64,000 nucleotides of DNA from Steromphala cineraria (GCA_916613615.1 OU744720.1:72443338-72507337), one strand, 5' to 3'. Shown: positions 26,120 to 38,215, counted from the first letter of the stretch. Notes: generated by a model from the letters alone, not told the origin. Made by a program: numbers and translations.

Positions 26120-29100
26120 CTATTTGAACTTGGTTAACACTGTAAGAATACAACAATTGTTCTGTCGCAGATTTGGTACTTAGAGAGAAACCATCAAGTT
26201 ATACAAAATAAATCTTAATGAACAGGGTATTTTCTGAAAACAAATATCTTTTCTTATCCAGGATAAGTACATTTACACTGAAAGCTAACAGGAAGCATTT
26301 CTTTCAATTAAATACTTAATGGCAATTGAAAATATACTAAAAGAAATAATTTCACAATGTGGCATTTTATTTGAGTTACTATGGTAACACTGATGTCATC
26401 GTTATTATTTTACATTGATATCAGGTGAAATCTGAAAATAATTTGGCTGCTTTACAAACTTGCAAGTGAAACTGATTTCAGTCATAAACGTGGGCATGAA
26501 ATACAACATGATGTATGATACGGAGTAATGGCGTCATACATAAATCTTCAACAGAAAAAATAAAGATATGAAGTGGCTTCAGGGATAAATGTCAGCATTT
26601 TTATTTAGCTTAGAAAATAAAAAAGAAGTGGTAATAGAACATAAAGTTTACAAAAAGTTCTGCTGTGCATTCAAAAACTTCAACAAAAAAACAAAACAAG
26701 ACCCATCAGAAAGTGACACATCCCTTTGGTACCAAATAAATCAGAAATTCAGTGATACCACCTAAATAAAGATCTTAAACAGTAGAAAACCTCAAAAGTC
26801 ACATTTGCACGGTAGATATTCTATTGAAAAGGCAGTGCTCGACACTGTGGTGAGTAGAAATAGCCGATCAACTGAAGGATATTGAGATGAGACAAACCGA
26901 AATTTTGGTGAAACTAGAAAGTGTTTTTACCCGTTAAAACAGATGTCTCCCCCTTCCTCAAATGCTCCAAACCTCTAATGATGATCGGTCACATAGTTTT
27001 AGAGATCTGCTCCAGAAACGAACATTACCCTTGAAAAACACTAAGTCCAAATTGTTGCCATGGAAATAAAAAATAAATAAATTTTAAAAATTCTATAACC
27101 TCCAAAAGGCACATCTACATGATATGGAGAGACAGTATACCAAGTTTGGTGATGATCAGTCACATAGTTTTAGGGGGGGGAGGGGGAGATATAATTATAA
27201 GGAGGAAAGAATCAAATTCAACTACAAGAAGTTATCCATAAACAGCCAGAAAAATGTTGTTAGATGTGTCAGTATAGGTTGACTACTTCAGGTCAAGAAA
27301 AGGCATCAACCCAGCAAGTTATCAGCAAATCAACAGAGGAAATTATCCACAAAACAGCAAGAGAAATATTGTTTTGGAGTCTTTTGACTTCTTCCTCAGA
27401 CCTAAAAGACATGGTTTTTACTCCTTTACACTGTCGATTGATAAAAATATCAACATTGAGGTACATCTTAGGAGTTTTAGTTATGCTCTTGAACATAATA
27501 CTAAGTTACGTTTCAGTCTTAAGTCACTACCATAACTAACTATTTCCAAGAATTAAAACAACCAAAAAACATCTATTCATGTTGATAGATCCATGATTCA
27601 TTGCGGTATTAAAATTTCTGAGTTTGCTTGGGAAAAGGGATTCTTAATTTTGTTTCAAAGACAACTGCCAAAAGTAAAAATCTTTAAAAATTGAAAATGC
27701 AAAACGGAACATCTACACATGTAGACTTCCACAACCCAAGTTACATTGAGTTAGGCAACGTCCTACAGCTTTTGAGTTCTACACCTACTCGACCAATAGG
27801 TCTATCCACATACCAAGTTTTATAGCGCAATGATGAATAAAGATGCAGCAAGCGCCGCGAAAAAGTCAACTTTTGACTTGTTATATCCGTAGATAAGTGG
27901 CCAGTTTGATAGAGCAACTTTGAGACTTGATATCTCAATAACTAATTGGCGCGGACCGTAACATGACATATCATTGAAAAGAGAAAAGAATTGCCGTTAT
28001 TTTGATATATAACATGTCATTGTGCGAAAAGAAATAATAAAACGGTAAGTATCTCAAAAAGGTGTGTTTTCTTTTTTTCCTGTTATGTAGCATTATTTCA
28101 CGCTTATCGCATTTTAACAATTTATATATCAGAAGAAAGAGTAAAGAACGATCTTTTATTCACACATGCATTTTTTCACATAGCGAGCGCAGCACAAAGT
28201 TACTTTCTTCGTTCGTATTCAAGTTGAACTGTGCAGCGCTTTTTTTTACATCCCTTCCTTTCTTGCTCGATATTTCTCGAAACGCTCAGTGCTTTTTTAT
28301 AATTTTTATATCACAATGAAGACAAAAGAATTGTCGTGTTTCCATATAAAATTTGTATTTTTGCACGCTTAAATAAAGGAATGGTAAACGATGTGACAAC
28401 TGTCACAATTATCAGAATTTGTTTTTTTATAGCTGTGGGTAAGTGGCTTTCATCATTTCTGTGTTCTGAACCAATCAATGTATTTTTATAATTTTATATC
28501 ATCGTAAAGACAAAAGAATTATCTCAAATCTGGTATATGGTTTGCACATTCGCAATGTAAAAAAAACGTTTAGCGAGATACGACAAATATTGCAAATATG
28601 TGATTATCAAAGTCTGTTTTCAATAGCAGATGGTACCCTACACTCTTATTTCATTTCTTCTAAACCATGCTATTATACATTGGAATACATTTATATGATC
28701 ATAAGGAGGAATAAATGCCCTTCAATCCCATATAAAATTAATATTTGTACCCAAGCAAGCTATTTATCAAGCTGAAAATAAAGACAATTTTCGTATGCGC
28801 CACAGTGAATTTTACAGCGAGTGTAACACTTTCACCTGCACGTGCTCGGGCCACGTGAGGGGATTCTTTCGCTTATAACTATTTATTATAATGCACAGCG
28901 GAACGTTTTCACGCAAAATCACTCAGTTACTTTAGCAACGTATATCTTTCGTTCAGGACGGCGTATTCTAATGAAAAAATATCACCATAAAGACAGATAA
29001 AGTATCTCTATGTACGTATATTATTTCCATATGCGCGTTCAGTATTTACATGATTTTATTAGCTTTGAAATAAAGACAAATTTCAAATCGTTGTAATAAT

Positions 29101-29981
29101 TGTTCTAAAGAATTCCTCGAAATAATTTGTGAAATAATTCAGTGATTCCTACTGTAGTAATACAGCGCAGTCAAAATTTATTGAATAATAGCGGTCAAAA
29201 TACAGACAACTTTACTTTCGATATCAAAACCGTTCCAGGTGTGATAGAAATTCCATTGAAAGTTTGGGATACGTATTGGCCATTTATTTACGGGATTGGC
29301 GACTTAGAATTGTAAGTTACGAACTTTTTAATCCCCGCTTTGCGATGTAAATATGCAATGTCTTGTAAAAACGTACGCGCTTAGCCACACAAAATAATTC
29401 AGCCAGCAGAGCTAACCAGCATATAACAGTGGCTGGCACCGTACAAGAAAATTCAGCCACGGTGTCTTGTAAAGCATATAAAGTATTCAGCGTCGTGAGG
29501 GTTAAAAAAGAATTAAGAATTTTAAAGAATAAAGAAACAGATTTTAAAAAATTTCTTTTCTTGCATGTTTCTTGCTACTATAACCAAATATAAGCTCGCA
29601 TTAAATGATCAGTGGATCAATACAGGCTCATCATTTCCAACTGGCATACTTTTTGTCCATGTAACCCATTGTGCTCAAGATTATGACAAAAGTCAAAGCT
29701 GACATGATAATTAGCAGTCCACAGCTCTAAACACTATTCACAGCATCTGCCGCAGCACATGTTCTTTTCATACAGCTAATTCAGGTCTTCAAACCAACAT
29801 TTTTCCAGTGTGCAGAGAACTAAAAAAGCCTGTCTCATGGCTCTGTTATCATACATCCCCTACATTTTATCCTTACTTTTGGATATCTGTTAGGTAGCAT
29901 GTGTGTGACACTTGCAAACAGGGATGAAACTCAATGATGTAATGCTACGGTTTACAACTAAATGTGCATTTCAAATATTTC

Positions 29982-30312
29982 TTTAAAGAGGCAGAAGCAC
30001 AATTTTTTTAAATTTTATGTTTTAAAATGTTCACTGCTTATTGTACGTTAATGCAAAATGTTTTCTTTTGATAGTGTCAAAAATCTCATTACACAAACCA
30101 ATTCACATGAAGTCCATTGGCGGCCATTTTAGTGTGAACACCTTTGATTCATTTTTTGTATGAAAAGGAATCACATGGCTGAACATTACATTATATATTT
30201 GATTTATTACTGCATCATTTAGTTTAAATACATTGTCTTTTAATTTGAACCATTTAATTTCATTTTTCCGACATCACCTTATATTCCCCCTAAAAACATG
30301 CTACTGCCCCAC
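29982..30312. mobile_element. MITE, copy 4, diverged
   Basis: The left end reads AAAGAGGCAGAAGCACAATT and the right end AACATGCTACTGCCCC. Internal blocks match copy 2 in order. More substitutions than the other copies suggest an older insertion. Confidence 0.75.
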
Positions 30313-31151
30313 AAGGGTTTCAAGTGATAACATAAATTAGAACAGCAAGATTTTCGCTTATTATCTTATTACTGGGGAAATCATGTCATGTTGGAAAAGC
30401 TCCTTCATTAGGTAAGGTGTGCACAAATATATCAGGACTTTCACAATAAGGAAGTTATTATCTTGAAAATCCTGTTGTTCTCTTTCATAATTGAAGTTTT
30501 CTTACTCTTCGTAGGTTTCAAACCTTATCTTAATCTATCCAATATGCCAACCACAGTGCTATGAAATGAACTTTGAAAAAATAGAATCACAAACCCTTCT
30601 TGCCTTTGACTTTGTACAGTATGATGACATTGGCCTTGGCTAAATAGGATGATGATAACTATATACGGTACCTGTGATCCCATTAAAAGATTACAAAGCA
30701 TGCTTTAATCATATCAGGCTTTAACTCTATTAGCACCTTTATAGAAATAGATTTCATATTCATATCAAAGCATTAGCACAAAGGATATTCAAGAACTTAA
30801 TTATAAGCTCAGGGATTTTCCTTTCACATTGTTATTTTTAAGACTTGCTGGATAAAATAAAACAGAGAAATTTTCCACAATGTGTAATGTTGTAGTCCTG
30901 TTAAGATAAGTTTTTAACACTAAGAAACTGGTTACAAAAAGATTCTTGAGCCATATCTCTGGTTTGTGACGTGAACAAATGTTCAGGTGATCATCTTCTG
31001 CTTTACAGACTTTTCATCAATTGACAATTTCAAAATTTCCACTACTAGATCTAACCACATATCCAATTTTTTTATAAATATCTCATATTTTGGTGCTATG
31101 ACACCCATATGCACTAAAGATGAAATTTTTTGATGGCACAAGAAAAAATAG
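30313..31151. other. AT-rich DNA, nothing recognised
   Basis: No reading frame, repeat or splice-bounded segment worth calling was seen. Confidence 0.4.
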
Positions 31152-31680
31152 AAAATAAATCCATTGGCTCTGTAGCTCATCAGGCTTCATATTCAATTAT
31201 GCTTTAGAATGTGTAGGGGCCACAGGGTCACCAACCATAAAATTAGGTATAGGTGATGTGATTCAAAGGTTCAAGAAGCCCTCTTTCGGGGCCATAGGGT
31301 CACCAAAACTTTATATTACGATACTCATTGGTAGGAGTTTTTACACAAGTTTTCAGCTTTCTAGGCCATATGCTTCTGGGGGAGAAAAATAAAACATTTT
31401 AGGTTGCGATATGTATAGCATATTGGGGTTTTGTCAATTTTCTGAGTTTCAAATGGGCCATTTCCCATTGTATCAATAGTAAACTTCAAAATTTTAATAG
31501 ACCATTTTTTCATCCAATATGCAAAATGGCCCATGGCCCCTGCCTTTCCCAATCACTGGTATAGTGCTTATTAGGGGCCACAGAACAACCCAAGATATAT
31601 ATTATAATCCTCACTAGTCAAGGAGTCTGTACGCAAGTTTCACCTTTCTAGGCCTTATGCTTCTAAAGAAGACGATGGAA
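31152..31680 (+). mobile_element. Pearl/Helentron-like element fragment
   Basis: It starts CATTGGCTCTGTAGCTCATC, the same 5' end as the element at 40291, and contains two or three diverged core units (GGGGCCACAGGGTCACCAA, GTTTCACCTTTCTAGGCC). It also holds a block (31420-31560) found inverted at 37640-37770. It lacks the (GGAC)n tail and ends at the SINE head. Confidence 0.65.
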
Positions 31681-31750
31681 ATAGGGATTTGAACCCAAGA
31701 TCTTTTGATCCGAAGTCAAAAGTGCTAACTACTGCACTATCCTGACCTCA
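31681..31750 (-). repeat. tRNA-Arg-like SINE head joined to a pearl-like fragment
   Basis: The minus strand shows a D-arm (GTGC..GCAC), an anticodon stem-loop TTTGA-CTTCGGA-TCAAA (anticodon TCG) and a B box GGGTTCAAATCCC. The acceptor stem does not pair (about half mismatched), so it is not a working tRNA gene. On its left it abuts GAAGATGAAAATAGG-type pearl sequence (31650-31680). Confidence 0.55.
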
Positions 31751-33911
31751 AATAATTGAGATACAAAAAGACTTTGAAAAGAGTTCAAAGTACCATATTA
31801 CCTTGAAATTAAAGTCAAGTTCACTAAAGTTGACCAGTTCCTGTAAATCCCCTTATGTATCACTACTCACATGCTAAGACTTTAATTGCAAATGTTTATG
31901 AGAAAGTAGTAAAATAGCAAAAGTGATATTAAAGTGAGGTAAAAATCACAATTATGGACTTGCGTCTGCTTCATCCCCATTCAGGCATCTGTCCTTATTG
32001 CCCTGATGAGTTAAACTGTGAATACTTCATCCTCATATATCTTTAAACAAGGATCCACATCTTACTATTTTCAACATTATCCACATAGGATAAGATAATG
32101 AAGCATAAATAATGTGACACAAAAAAATCATATGAAACAATTACCAAATTGTACATCATATTTCGGGAAAGCAATTATCACATGTGTTTATTTCTCAGAC
32201 ACTTCTTCAATAATAACTGAAACCTTTGGCCCACAGATTTTAAGTCAAAATACCTACCTGGTAGTCTACAGTGACTTGTCTTACATAATGCATCACTCAA
32301 GCAGAACACCTTCCTTACCTTTCCACACCTGTTACCTATGACAACATGATAGGTTGCCTATCTCACAATGATAGGATCATCCGGCATTGAGTTTCCACAT
32401 GTCATCATTTCTTAGTTTAAGTTACATCTTGTTCTAAAGTACAAAGAATGCTAGAAATGGTTTGCATTCTTCAATTTCAATGAATGGAACTACTCCAGGT
32501 GGATATTACCTGTCTAATTACCTTGCATTTAAAAGGCAAAATTTCTAGAAGAAACAACTTCATGCGTAGAACATACAACCTTGCATTTAAAAGACAAAAT
32601 TTCTAGAAGAAATAATTTGATGCTTAGAGAATAAAACTGAACTTAGACATCAGTTTGCGGCTGCCCGAAGGTGGGAACTAAGCATTTAATTATTTCATAC
32701 ATGTGCTTATGTTCAAAGTTCAAAATCAGAGATTGAAAGAAATTAAAAGGGACATAACTCTTGAACTAATTCACCAAGACAATATTTGCATGATACAATG
32801 AAGGTGAATGCAAAATGAGCATTATTATTATTGTCCATGATAGGGCAATGAAAAAAATATCTGCAAAGATGATGTCAAATAACATGTCATTGGATAACAA
32901 AGAATTATGAAATCTTTTGTCTCTTCAATCCAGGAAACTTAAAAAATTTTACTTATTCCAATGCAATATTGATTTCATCAAAGGAATAAAACAAGCACCT
33001 TACCTGTTTTGCATGCATAGAATAACAACGAAAAACAACAACAGCAGCTTATCAAATAAATGCAGTGATTTGTTATCATTTTTCATGATTTTATTGCATC
33101 TTTTTCATTTATCCAGAGCAGTTTTATTAATTCTATAGTAATAAAATTGATTAAAACTGTTGTCATGTTTCTTATTACTTTCCACGTGAAATGGTGTTTT
33201 GGTCCTAACCAACAAAGGGGGATAACTCCCAGTTAAATGGGAAATTCACACCTGTTCAATGTGTTCCTGGTTGAAACCGAATGTTGTCCTTCTATATTAA
33301 TAAGTGCCTAATCAAATTACAAAATGATTGAGTCTTTGTTTTCGGTGTCTTCATAGACTTAACATTTTAAATAAATATCCGTTGTTTTCAAAATGTGTTG
33401 TAAAAGATTCGATAATTTTTTAGATATTGATTTATAATGGTAACAGTTACAAAGTCAAATGATTAATTGACTAACAGCATAAAATAAGAGCATGTGTTGA
33501 ATTAATCAAGAACAAATAAACAGAAGCTGAATAACAGGCAAGTATGTGAGACCATCAACATAAGTTTGTGTTTCCAATTACCTGCTTTATCTAATTTTCA
33601 TTCATACTGAACATCTTTAACATAAGATAATCTTCTGAAGATGCTTATTAAATATAGAATGTGAAAGAAGAAGTACCAAAAATGTATGTCAGAACTAAAC
33701 ATATTATACATATACAACAACACATGTTAACACACAAATCCTCAGATTAAAGAAAAAATAATGAAGAAGGTTAATGTTACGACATCATTAAAAGAACATT
33801 TTCTATCAACTTAAAAGAAAACTGCTTCAATTTTAAGTAAATGCAAGTTTCAGAATTTTTTTGTTGTACCCTGCTATTGTAGATTTAAGAAGAGATTTTT
33901 TAATTGTGATA
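31751..33911. other. AT-rich DNA, little recognised
   Basis: Apart from the 58-bp duplication at 32521-32636, nothing firm. If the minus-strand gene starting at 34720 is real, this is its intron. Confidence 0.35.
32521..32636. repeat. 58-bp tandem duplication
   Basis: CCTTGCATTTAAAAGGCAAA and the following ~38 bases are repeated once with few changes (second copy from 32579). Confidence 0.85.
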
Positions 33912-34655
33912 CCTTGGATGACATCATGATGACTTGTGCATGACACCATACCAACATAAGTATGACATCATGCTGATATCAGTATAACAGTGTGATGACA
34001 TTTGTATGACACCAAGATGATGTTTGTATGACATCATGATGACACTAATAAATACAACACCATGATGATGCTTATATGACACCAAGATGAAGCAAGCATG
34101 ACACCAAGATGACGCGAGTATGACACCAAGATGATGCTTATATGACACCAAGATGACGCGAGTATGACACCAAGATGACAAGAGTACAACACCAAGATGA
34201 CGTGAGTATGACATCAAGATGACAAGAGTATGACATCAAGATGACAAGAGTATGACACCAAGATGAAGTGAGTACGACACCAAGAAGATGTGAGTACGAC
34301 AACAAGATGACGTCAGCATGACATCAAGATGACGAGAGTATGACACCAAGATGACGCGAGTATGACACCAAGATGACAAGAGTACAACACCAAGATGACG
34401 TGAGTATGACATCAAGATGACAAGAGTATGACATCAAGATGACAAGAGTATGACATCAAGATGACAAGAGTATGACACCAAGATGTAGTGAGTACGACAC
34501 CAAGAAGATGTGAGTACGACAACAGGATGACGTGAGTACGACACCATGATGTCGTACTACCAAGATGACGTACTACCAAGTTGACGCTAGAATGACACCA
34601 AGATGACGTGAGTATGACGCAAGTATGACACCGAGATGACGAGAGTATGACTTAC
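33912..34655. repeat. 22-bp minisatellite with a 198-bp higher-order unit
   Basis: The unit is close to TATGACACCAAGATGACGCG plus two bases, with ~33 copies. A block of nine units (198 bp) is duplicated: GACAAGAGTACAAC appears at 34177 and again at 34375 with the same neighbours. The array ends only a few bases from the predicted minus-strand splice donor at 34655. Confidence 0.9.
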
Positions 34656-34780
34656 TGTGCCTGCTGCCTGTCATCCTTGTTGTGCTTGAGTGCCGATGCT
34701 AGCTGGGTGGGATCACACATCACTCCCCTGGGCAGTGCTCAGCCTGCTGACCTCGACCTGCTAGCCACTGACCGCTCAAC
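34656..34780 (-). CDS. Predicted first coding exon of an unidentified minus-strand gene (partial)
   Basis: The exon has a strong acceptor (TTTCCTCACTTTCAG, 34781 upward) and donor (GGCACA|GTAAGT, 34655 downward). An in-frame TGA lies upstream of the ATG at 34720-34718. Translation is MCDPTQLASALKHNKDDRQQ then A, plus two bases of a split codon (phase 2), a hydrophilic and probably helical N-terminus. The bases before the ATG would be 5' UTR. No family is recognised. Continuation exons were not found: the intron starts straight into a 22-bp minisatellite and may be very long. Confidence 0.33.
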
Positions 34781-35721
34781 CTGAAAGTGAGGAAATATTA
34801 CATTTCTCCATTTATTGCTTGTCTGTATATGATACTGTAGTGAAATATTAACACTGCAGTGAAATAACAATACTGAAATGTTTGATTGGTGTAAAACATT
34901 CAATGTATGTATTGTGTTGTGACAGAAAATGTTCACAGTGCCTCAACCTCAATGTGAATATGAATATGATTGGGTTTTTAAGAACATAATACACAATTTT
35001 TCTTGCATATGGGCAAGAAATAAATAGTTTACTTGTCATATCATTTAATGCTATGCAAGGTTATAAGTTTTTGAAGTTAGGGCAGGGATAAAAGGTGGTT
35101 TTCTGCAGTACCATTTTTTATGTTATGGTTCAATGAAACTTGCAATTGTAGACAAACACAGAGTGATTTATGAGAAAAAAATCCCATTTGGGGATGAGCA
35201 TTGGAACTAAGATTCTTGTATTTGTTGATATATGTTAATGTTGATTATATACATGTGTAAAATGAATAATGTAAGGATCATATAGTGCAATGATGCCATG
35301 ACAATGTTAGGATGACAAAATGATGAATTATGTATGACACCATGCCAAAATGAGTATTCTTTTACAAACTCAATCTTAGCAATTTCATTAAATCCAAGCA
35401 AAATTATAAATTTTATTTGTGTTTTTTAGATTCCATAGGAAAGGCATAGACTAAAATTTAGACTCGGAAATACTTTTTCCATTCATGTATTATAACAAAA
35501 TAGAGCCCAGAAGATGCTTCAACTTCCGACGTAAAGCTGAGCGATCTAGACTTGCTATACTGCAGTAGACTTGGCTGGTCGTCATAGAATATTTTTGCTT
35601 TAGGGTCTGAATGACTAGACTAGGGAAAGCATTGCAAACCAAACTATCACCAGACTAAAGCTAGCCTGTTTAATAAGTGAATTTTCTAGCACAGATAACA
35701 TTTTAGATAAGATTTACAAGA

Positions 35722-35812
35722 ATGAGTTCCTGTACAGCACAAAAGACATCTTGTGGAGGAGAAGCTCCTCGAATCAAAAGGGCATGCAACACTTACTTGG
35801 AGCTTGTATCAG
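35722..35812 (+). CDS. Predicted plus-strand first exon, unrecognised
   Basis: ATG at 35722 follows an in-frame TAG 15-18 bases upstream. Thirty codons (MSSCTAQKTSCGGEAPRIKR then ACNTYLELVS) end at TCAG|GTGAGA in phase 1, which fits the acceptor of 36408-36544. No domain is recognised. The evidence is open frame plus splice phase only, and a competing exon is predicted on the opposite strand. Confidence 0.25.
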
Positions 35813-35847
35813 GTGAGATGATCCATGGTGCAACAGGACTCAGACTC
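35797..35847 (-). other. Predicted 5' UTR exon of the same minus-strand locus
   Basis: The 51-base segment has an excellent acceptor (GATTCTTTCCCCAG) and donor (CCAA|GTAAGTG). It contains a very short upstream reading frame (ATG GAT CAT CTC ACC TGA) in a good start context. The frame left open across it runs into a stop in the following exon, so it is best read as noncoding leader. It overlaps, on the other strand, the predicted plus-strand exon 35722-35812; one of the two may be spurious. Confidence 0.3.
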
Positions 35848-36407
35848 CTGGGGAAAGAATCAGAAGGTTTTAGAAGACAAAAGCTACACTGATGTGTGTA
35901 CAAATCACCATCACTCATCTCCATCGAGGCATGATACCTCCCGCTAGGCCATATCGTCCTACTGGCTATCGACTCAATAAAACGTGATACTCTTACAGCT
36001 TACGGCTTACATGGTATCACTTTAGGTTTTACTCTATTTGAAATGCTGTTGAATTGCGCAATGCCTGATTGTTTTCCCTCCAATGCAAATAAGTAATCAA
36101 GCTTTAAAATGGTTTCTAAGGGCTGAAAGGGTTATTTTTCTTTTTCATTATTTATATATATACATATACACAGTAGCAGAAATTGAAATGAAGTTTGTCA
36201 GTCCAAAGCCTGCTAGTGTCACGGATATTTTTTAACTCAAATTAATAATCGTCCTAAAATGCAGATTTTTTTAATTTGATAAAAACACACAAATTAATTA
36301 GTTATTAAGTAACTGAGTTAATTTGGTTAATCAAAAGACCACATCAATTTCCATTCTCTATGGTCTGTTCTGATGAGCTTAAAATTTACTTTTATTAACC
36401 CTTGCAG

Positions 36408-36544
36408 TGACCAAAATTGACATAGAATGCGTCACAGTACACAAGAAAGAAATACCAACAGAAGATCAAAGACTACCGGTATATTCCATGAAACTGTGCA
36501 ACCAAATAAAGAACACATGGGATTTTCTTGCCAAGATTGGTTCG
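36408..36544 (+). CDS. Predicted plus-strand internal exon, unrecognised
   Basis: The acceptor is TTATTAACCCTTGCAG and the donor TTCG|GTATGT. Entered in phase 1 it is open for 45 codons (TKIDIECVTVHKKEIPTEDQ, RLPVYSMKLCNQIKNTWDFL, AKIGS) and leaves in phase 0. Composition and codon pattern look protein-like. No downstream exon could be chosen with confidence. Chance open frames of this length are not rare in 64 kb, hence the modest score. Confidence 0.28.
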
Positions 36545-36692
36545 GTATGTCAAGTTATAATCCAAAATGCTTGATTCAACATCTTACTTCCTAAAGAACA
36601 AACTTCAGCAGTGTTGTTCCTAGATGGTCAGTTAAGGGGGACATTTTGGCCTTTTCTGAGCAGATGGGACCCTTTGCAATGGTAAAAGTATC

Positions 36693-36914
36693 CTACTTCT
36701 CCAAATTTGAAGGGACACCCAGTAAATAGGGTGGGCAAATATCCCCAGGACCCCCTCCACGAGCACCACTGAACTTTTCCTGCAGCCTTTTCAGCTTGTG
36801 TATCTTATAGTAATCTGGCAGGTAACTTTCATAATGGGCAATGGTATCTAATGGATTCAAAGGTGTAGACCTTCCAAAAACATGGATAGCAAAGAGTATT
36901 GAAGAAGGCATCAT
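36693..36914 (-). CDS. Unrecognised minus-strand reading frame, possible exon or repeat remnant
   Basis: The frame is 73 codons and opens directly after a possible acceptor (GTTCTGACATTAG, ending at 36921). It contains STPLNPLDTIAHYESYLPDY then YKIHKLKRLQEKFSG, which looks like natural globular sequence, followed by a Gly-rich run and a stop. No donor was convincing. It could be a decayed coding piece of a mobile element. Function unknown. Confidence 0.15.
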   Translation of the reverse strand: MMPSSILFAIHVFGRSTPLNPLDTIAHYESYLPDYYKIHKLKRLQEKFSGARGGGPGDICPPYLLGVPSNLEK

Positions 36915-37639
36915 GGCCTTCTAATGTCAGAACTTAAGAAAAGTATATTTAATATCAAAATAAAAAAATTTTAAATGTCAATATTTTGATGAGATACCGG
37001 TATTCAAAAACACATCATATCAACACATAAAGCTATATGAAGAAACTTTTAGATCCAAAAAAATATATAGGTGATAAATTTACTCATATTTAACTAACAT
37101 AAGATAATACTCTCAAAAAATGTTTCTTCCGATATAATAATAGTTCCTTTGTCAGTTGATGCTTTTGGTTATCCATTTCAAAGCACAGGCTTTAGCTAAG
37201 CCTCTTAAAGGCTCTTACTGGAAATATATTTCACTGATATTACACAATTTATATACTCGCTGATGGCCTGGAAATCTTTCACCCATACAAACGTTAATAA
37301 AAAATGTACAGTTTTGAGGTGTCAAAAGTAACCTTGTAAGAGCACTTGCCAGAGAGCAGGATTCAAATTTAGCACAAGTCCAGTATAGCTATATTAAGTT
37401 CCCGAAAAAAAATATAGGTGATAAATTTAGTCTGTTACTACTAGTGGAAATTATGCTGGGCTAGTAGGTTGTATTTATTTTCCAAAGGAATATGTAAATT
37501 CTCAGGCAATATGTTCATTTCAATGATTTCATTAGATTTAGAAATCCACTAGTCTGAATGGCTAGTACTGTGATAAAGACTCATTTTGACCCCTGGAGAT
37601 TAACAAAGACTGCATTTGAATATATAAAACACCCTTTGT

Positions 37640-37775
37640 TGGATCAGTGATTGAGAAAGGCAGAGGCCAAGGGCCATTTTGCATATTGGCTGAAAAATGG
37701 CCCATTAATATTTTGCAGTTTACTATTGATATAATGGGCAATGGCCCATTTGAAATTCATATTTATTACTTGAAA
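37640..37775. repeat. Dispersed repeat, inverted copy of 31420-31560
   Basis: GAGAAAGGCAGAGGCCAAGG, TTGCATATTGGCTGAAAAAT and ATGGGCAATGGCCCATTTGA are the complements of blocks at 31420-31560 in reverse order. AATGGGC/GCCCATT palindromic words recur within it. Confidence 0.65.
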
Positions 37776-37821
37776 AACCTAAAATTGCCCATTGTGAATG
37801 ATGTCTTTCCAAATCCCCGTT

Positions 37822-38215
37822 GGATTTACAGATATTCTTTTGACCAACATGTCCAACAGTGCCAATGCATAGGAGAATGGTTCTTGAAACACTCCTTAAA
37901 GGATTTACAGATATTCTTTTGACCAGCTTGTCCAACAGTGCCAATGCATAGGAGAATGGTTCTTGAAACACTCCTTAAAGGATTTACAGGTATTCTTTTG
38001 ACCAGCTCGTCCAACAGTGCCAATGCACAGGAGAATGGTTCTTGAAAAACTCCTTGATAGATTATCAGATATTCTTTTGACCAGCATGTCCAACAGTGCC
38101 AATGCACAGGAGAATGGTTCTTGAAACACTCCTTAAAAGGATAAACAGATATTCTTTTGACCAGCTTGTCCAATAGCGCCAACACACAGTAAAATTGTTC
38201 TTGAAATAAGCCGGC
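37822..38215. repeat. 79-bp tandem array, five copies
   Basis: GGATTTACAGATATTCTTTT starts units at 37822, 37901, 37980, about 38060 and 38139. The first three are nearly identical and the last two degenerate. Open frames of 74-135 codons on the minus strand are translations of the repeat, not genes. Confidence 0.9.

Larger units (their letters stand above)
23034..29981. other. AT-rich DNA with decayed repeats
   Basis: 26880-27200 and 27720-27830 contain decayed pearl-type phrases (ATACCAAGTTTGGTGATGAT). 27960-29230 repeats AAAGACAAAAGAATTRTC-like words every ~200-280 bases with CpG-rich pieces between, like a very diverged tandem. 29290-29500 is CpG-richer and unassigned. Confidence 0.35.

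Noticed and set aside
31681..31750. tRNA-Arg(TCG) gene on the minus strand
   Set aside because: D-arm and anticodon arm look right but the acceptor stem does not pair, so it is treated as a SINE head or pseudogene.
33924..34217. 97-codon minus frame with HHLGVILASS-type repeats
   Set aside because: By-product of the 22-bp minisatellite. The unit length is not a multiple of three.
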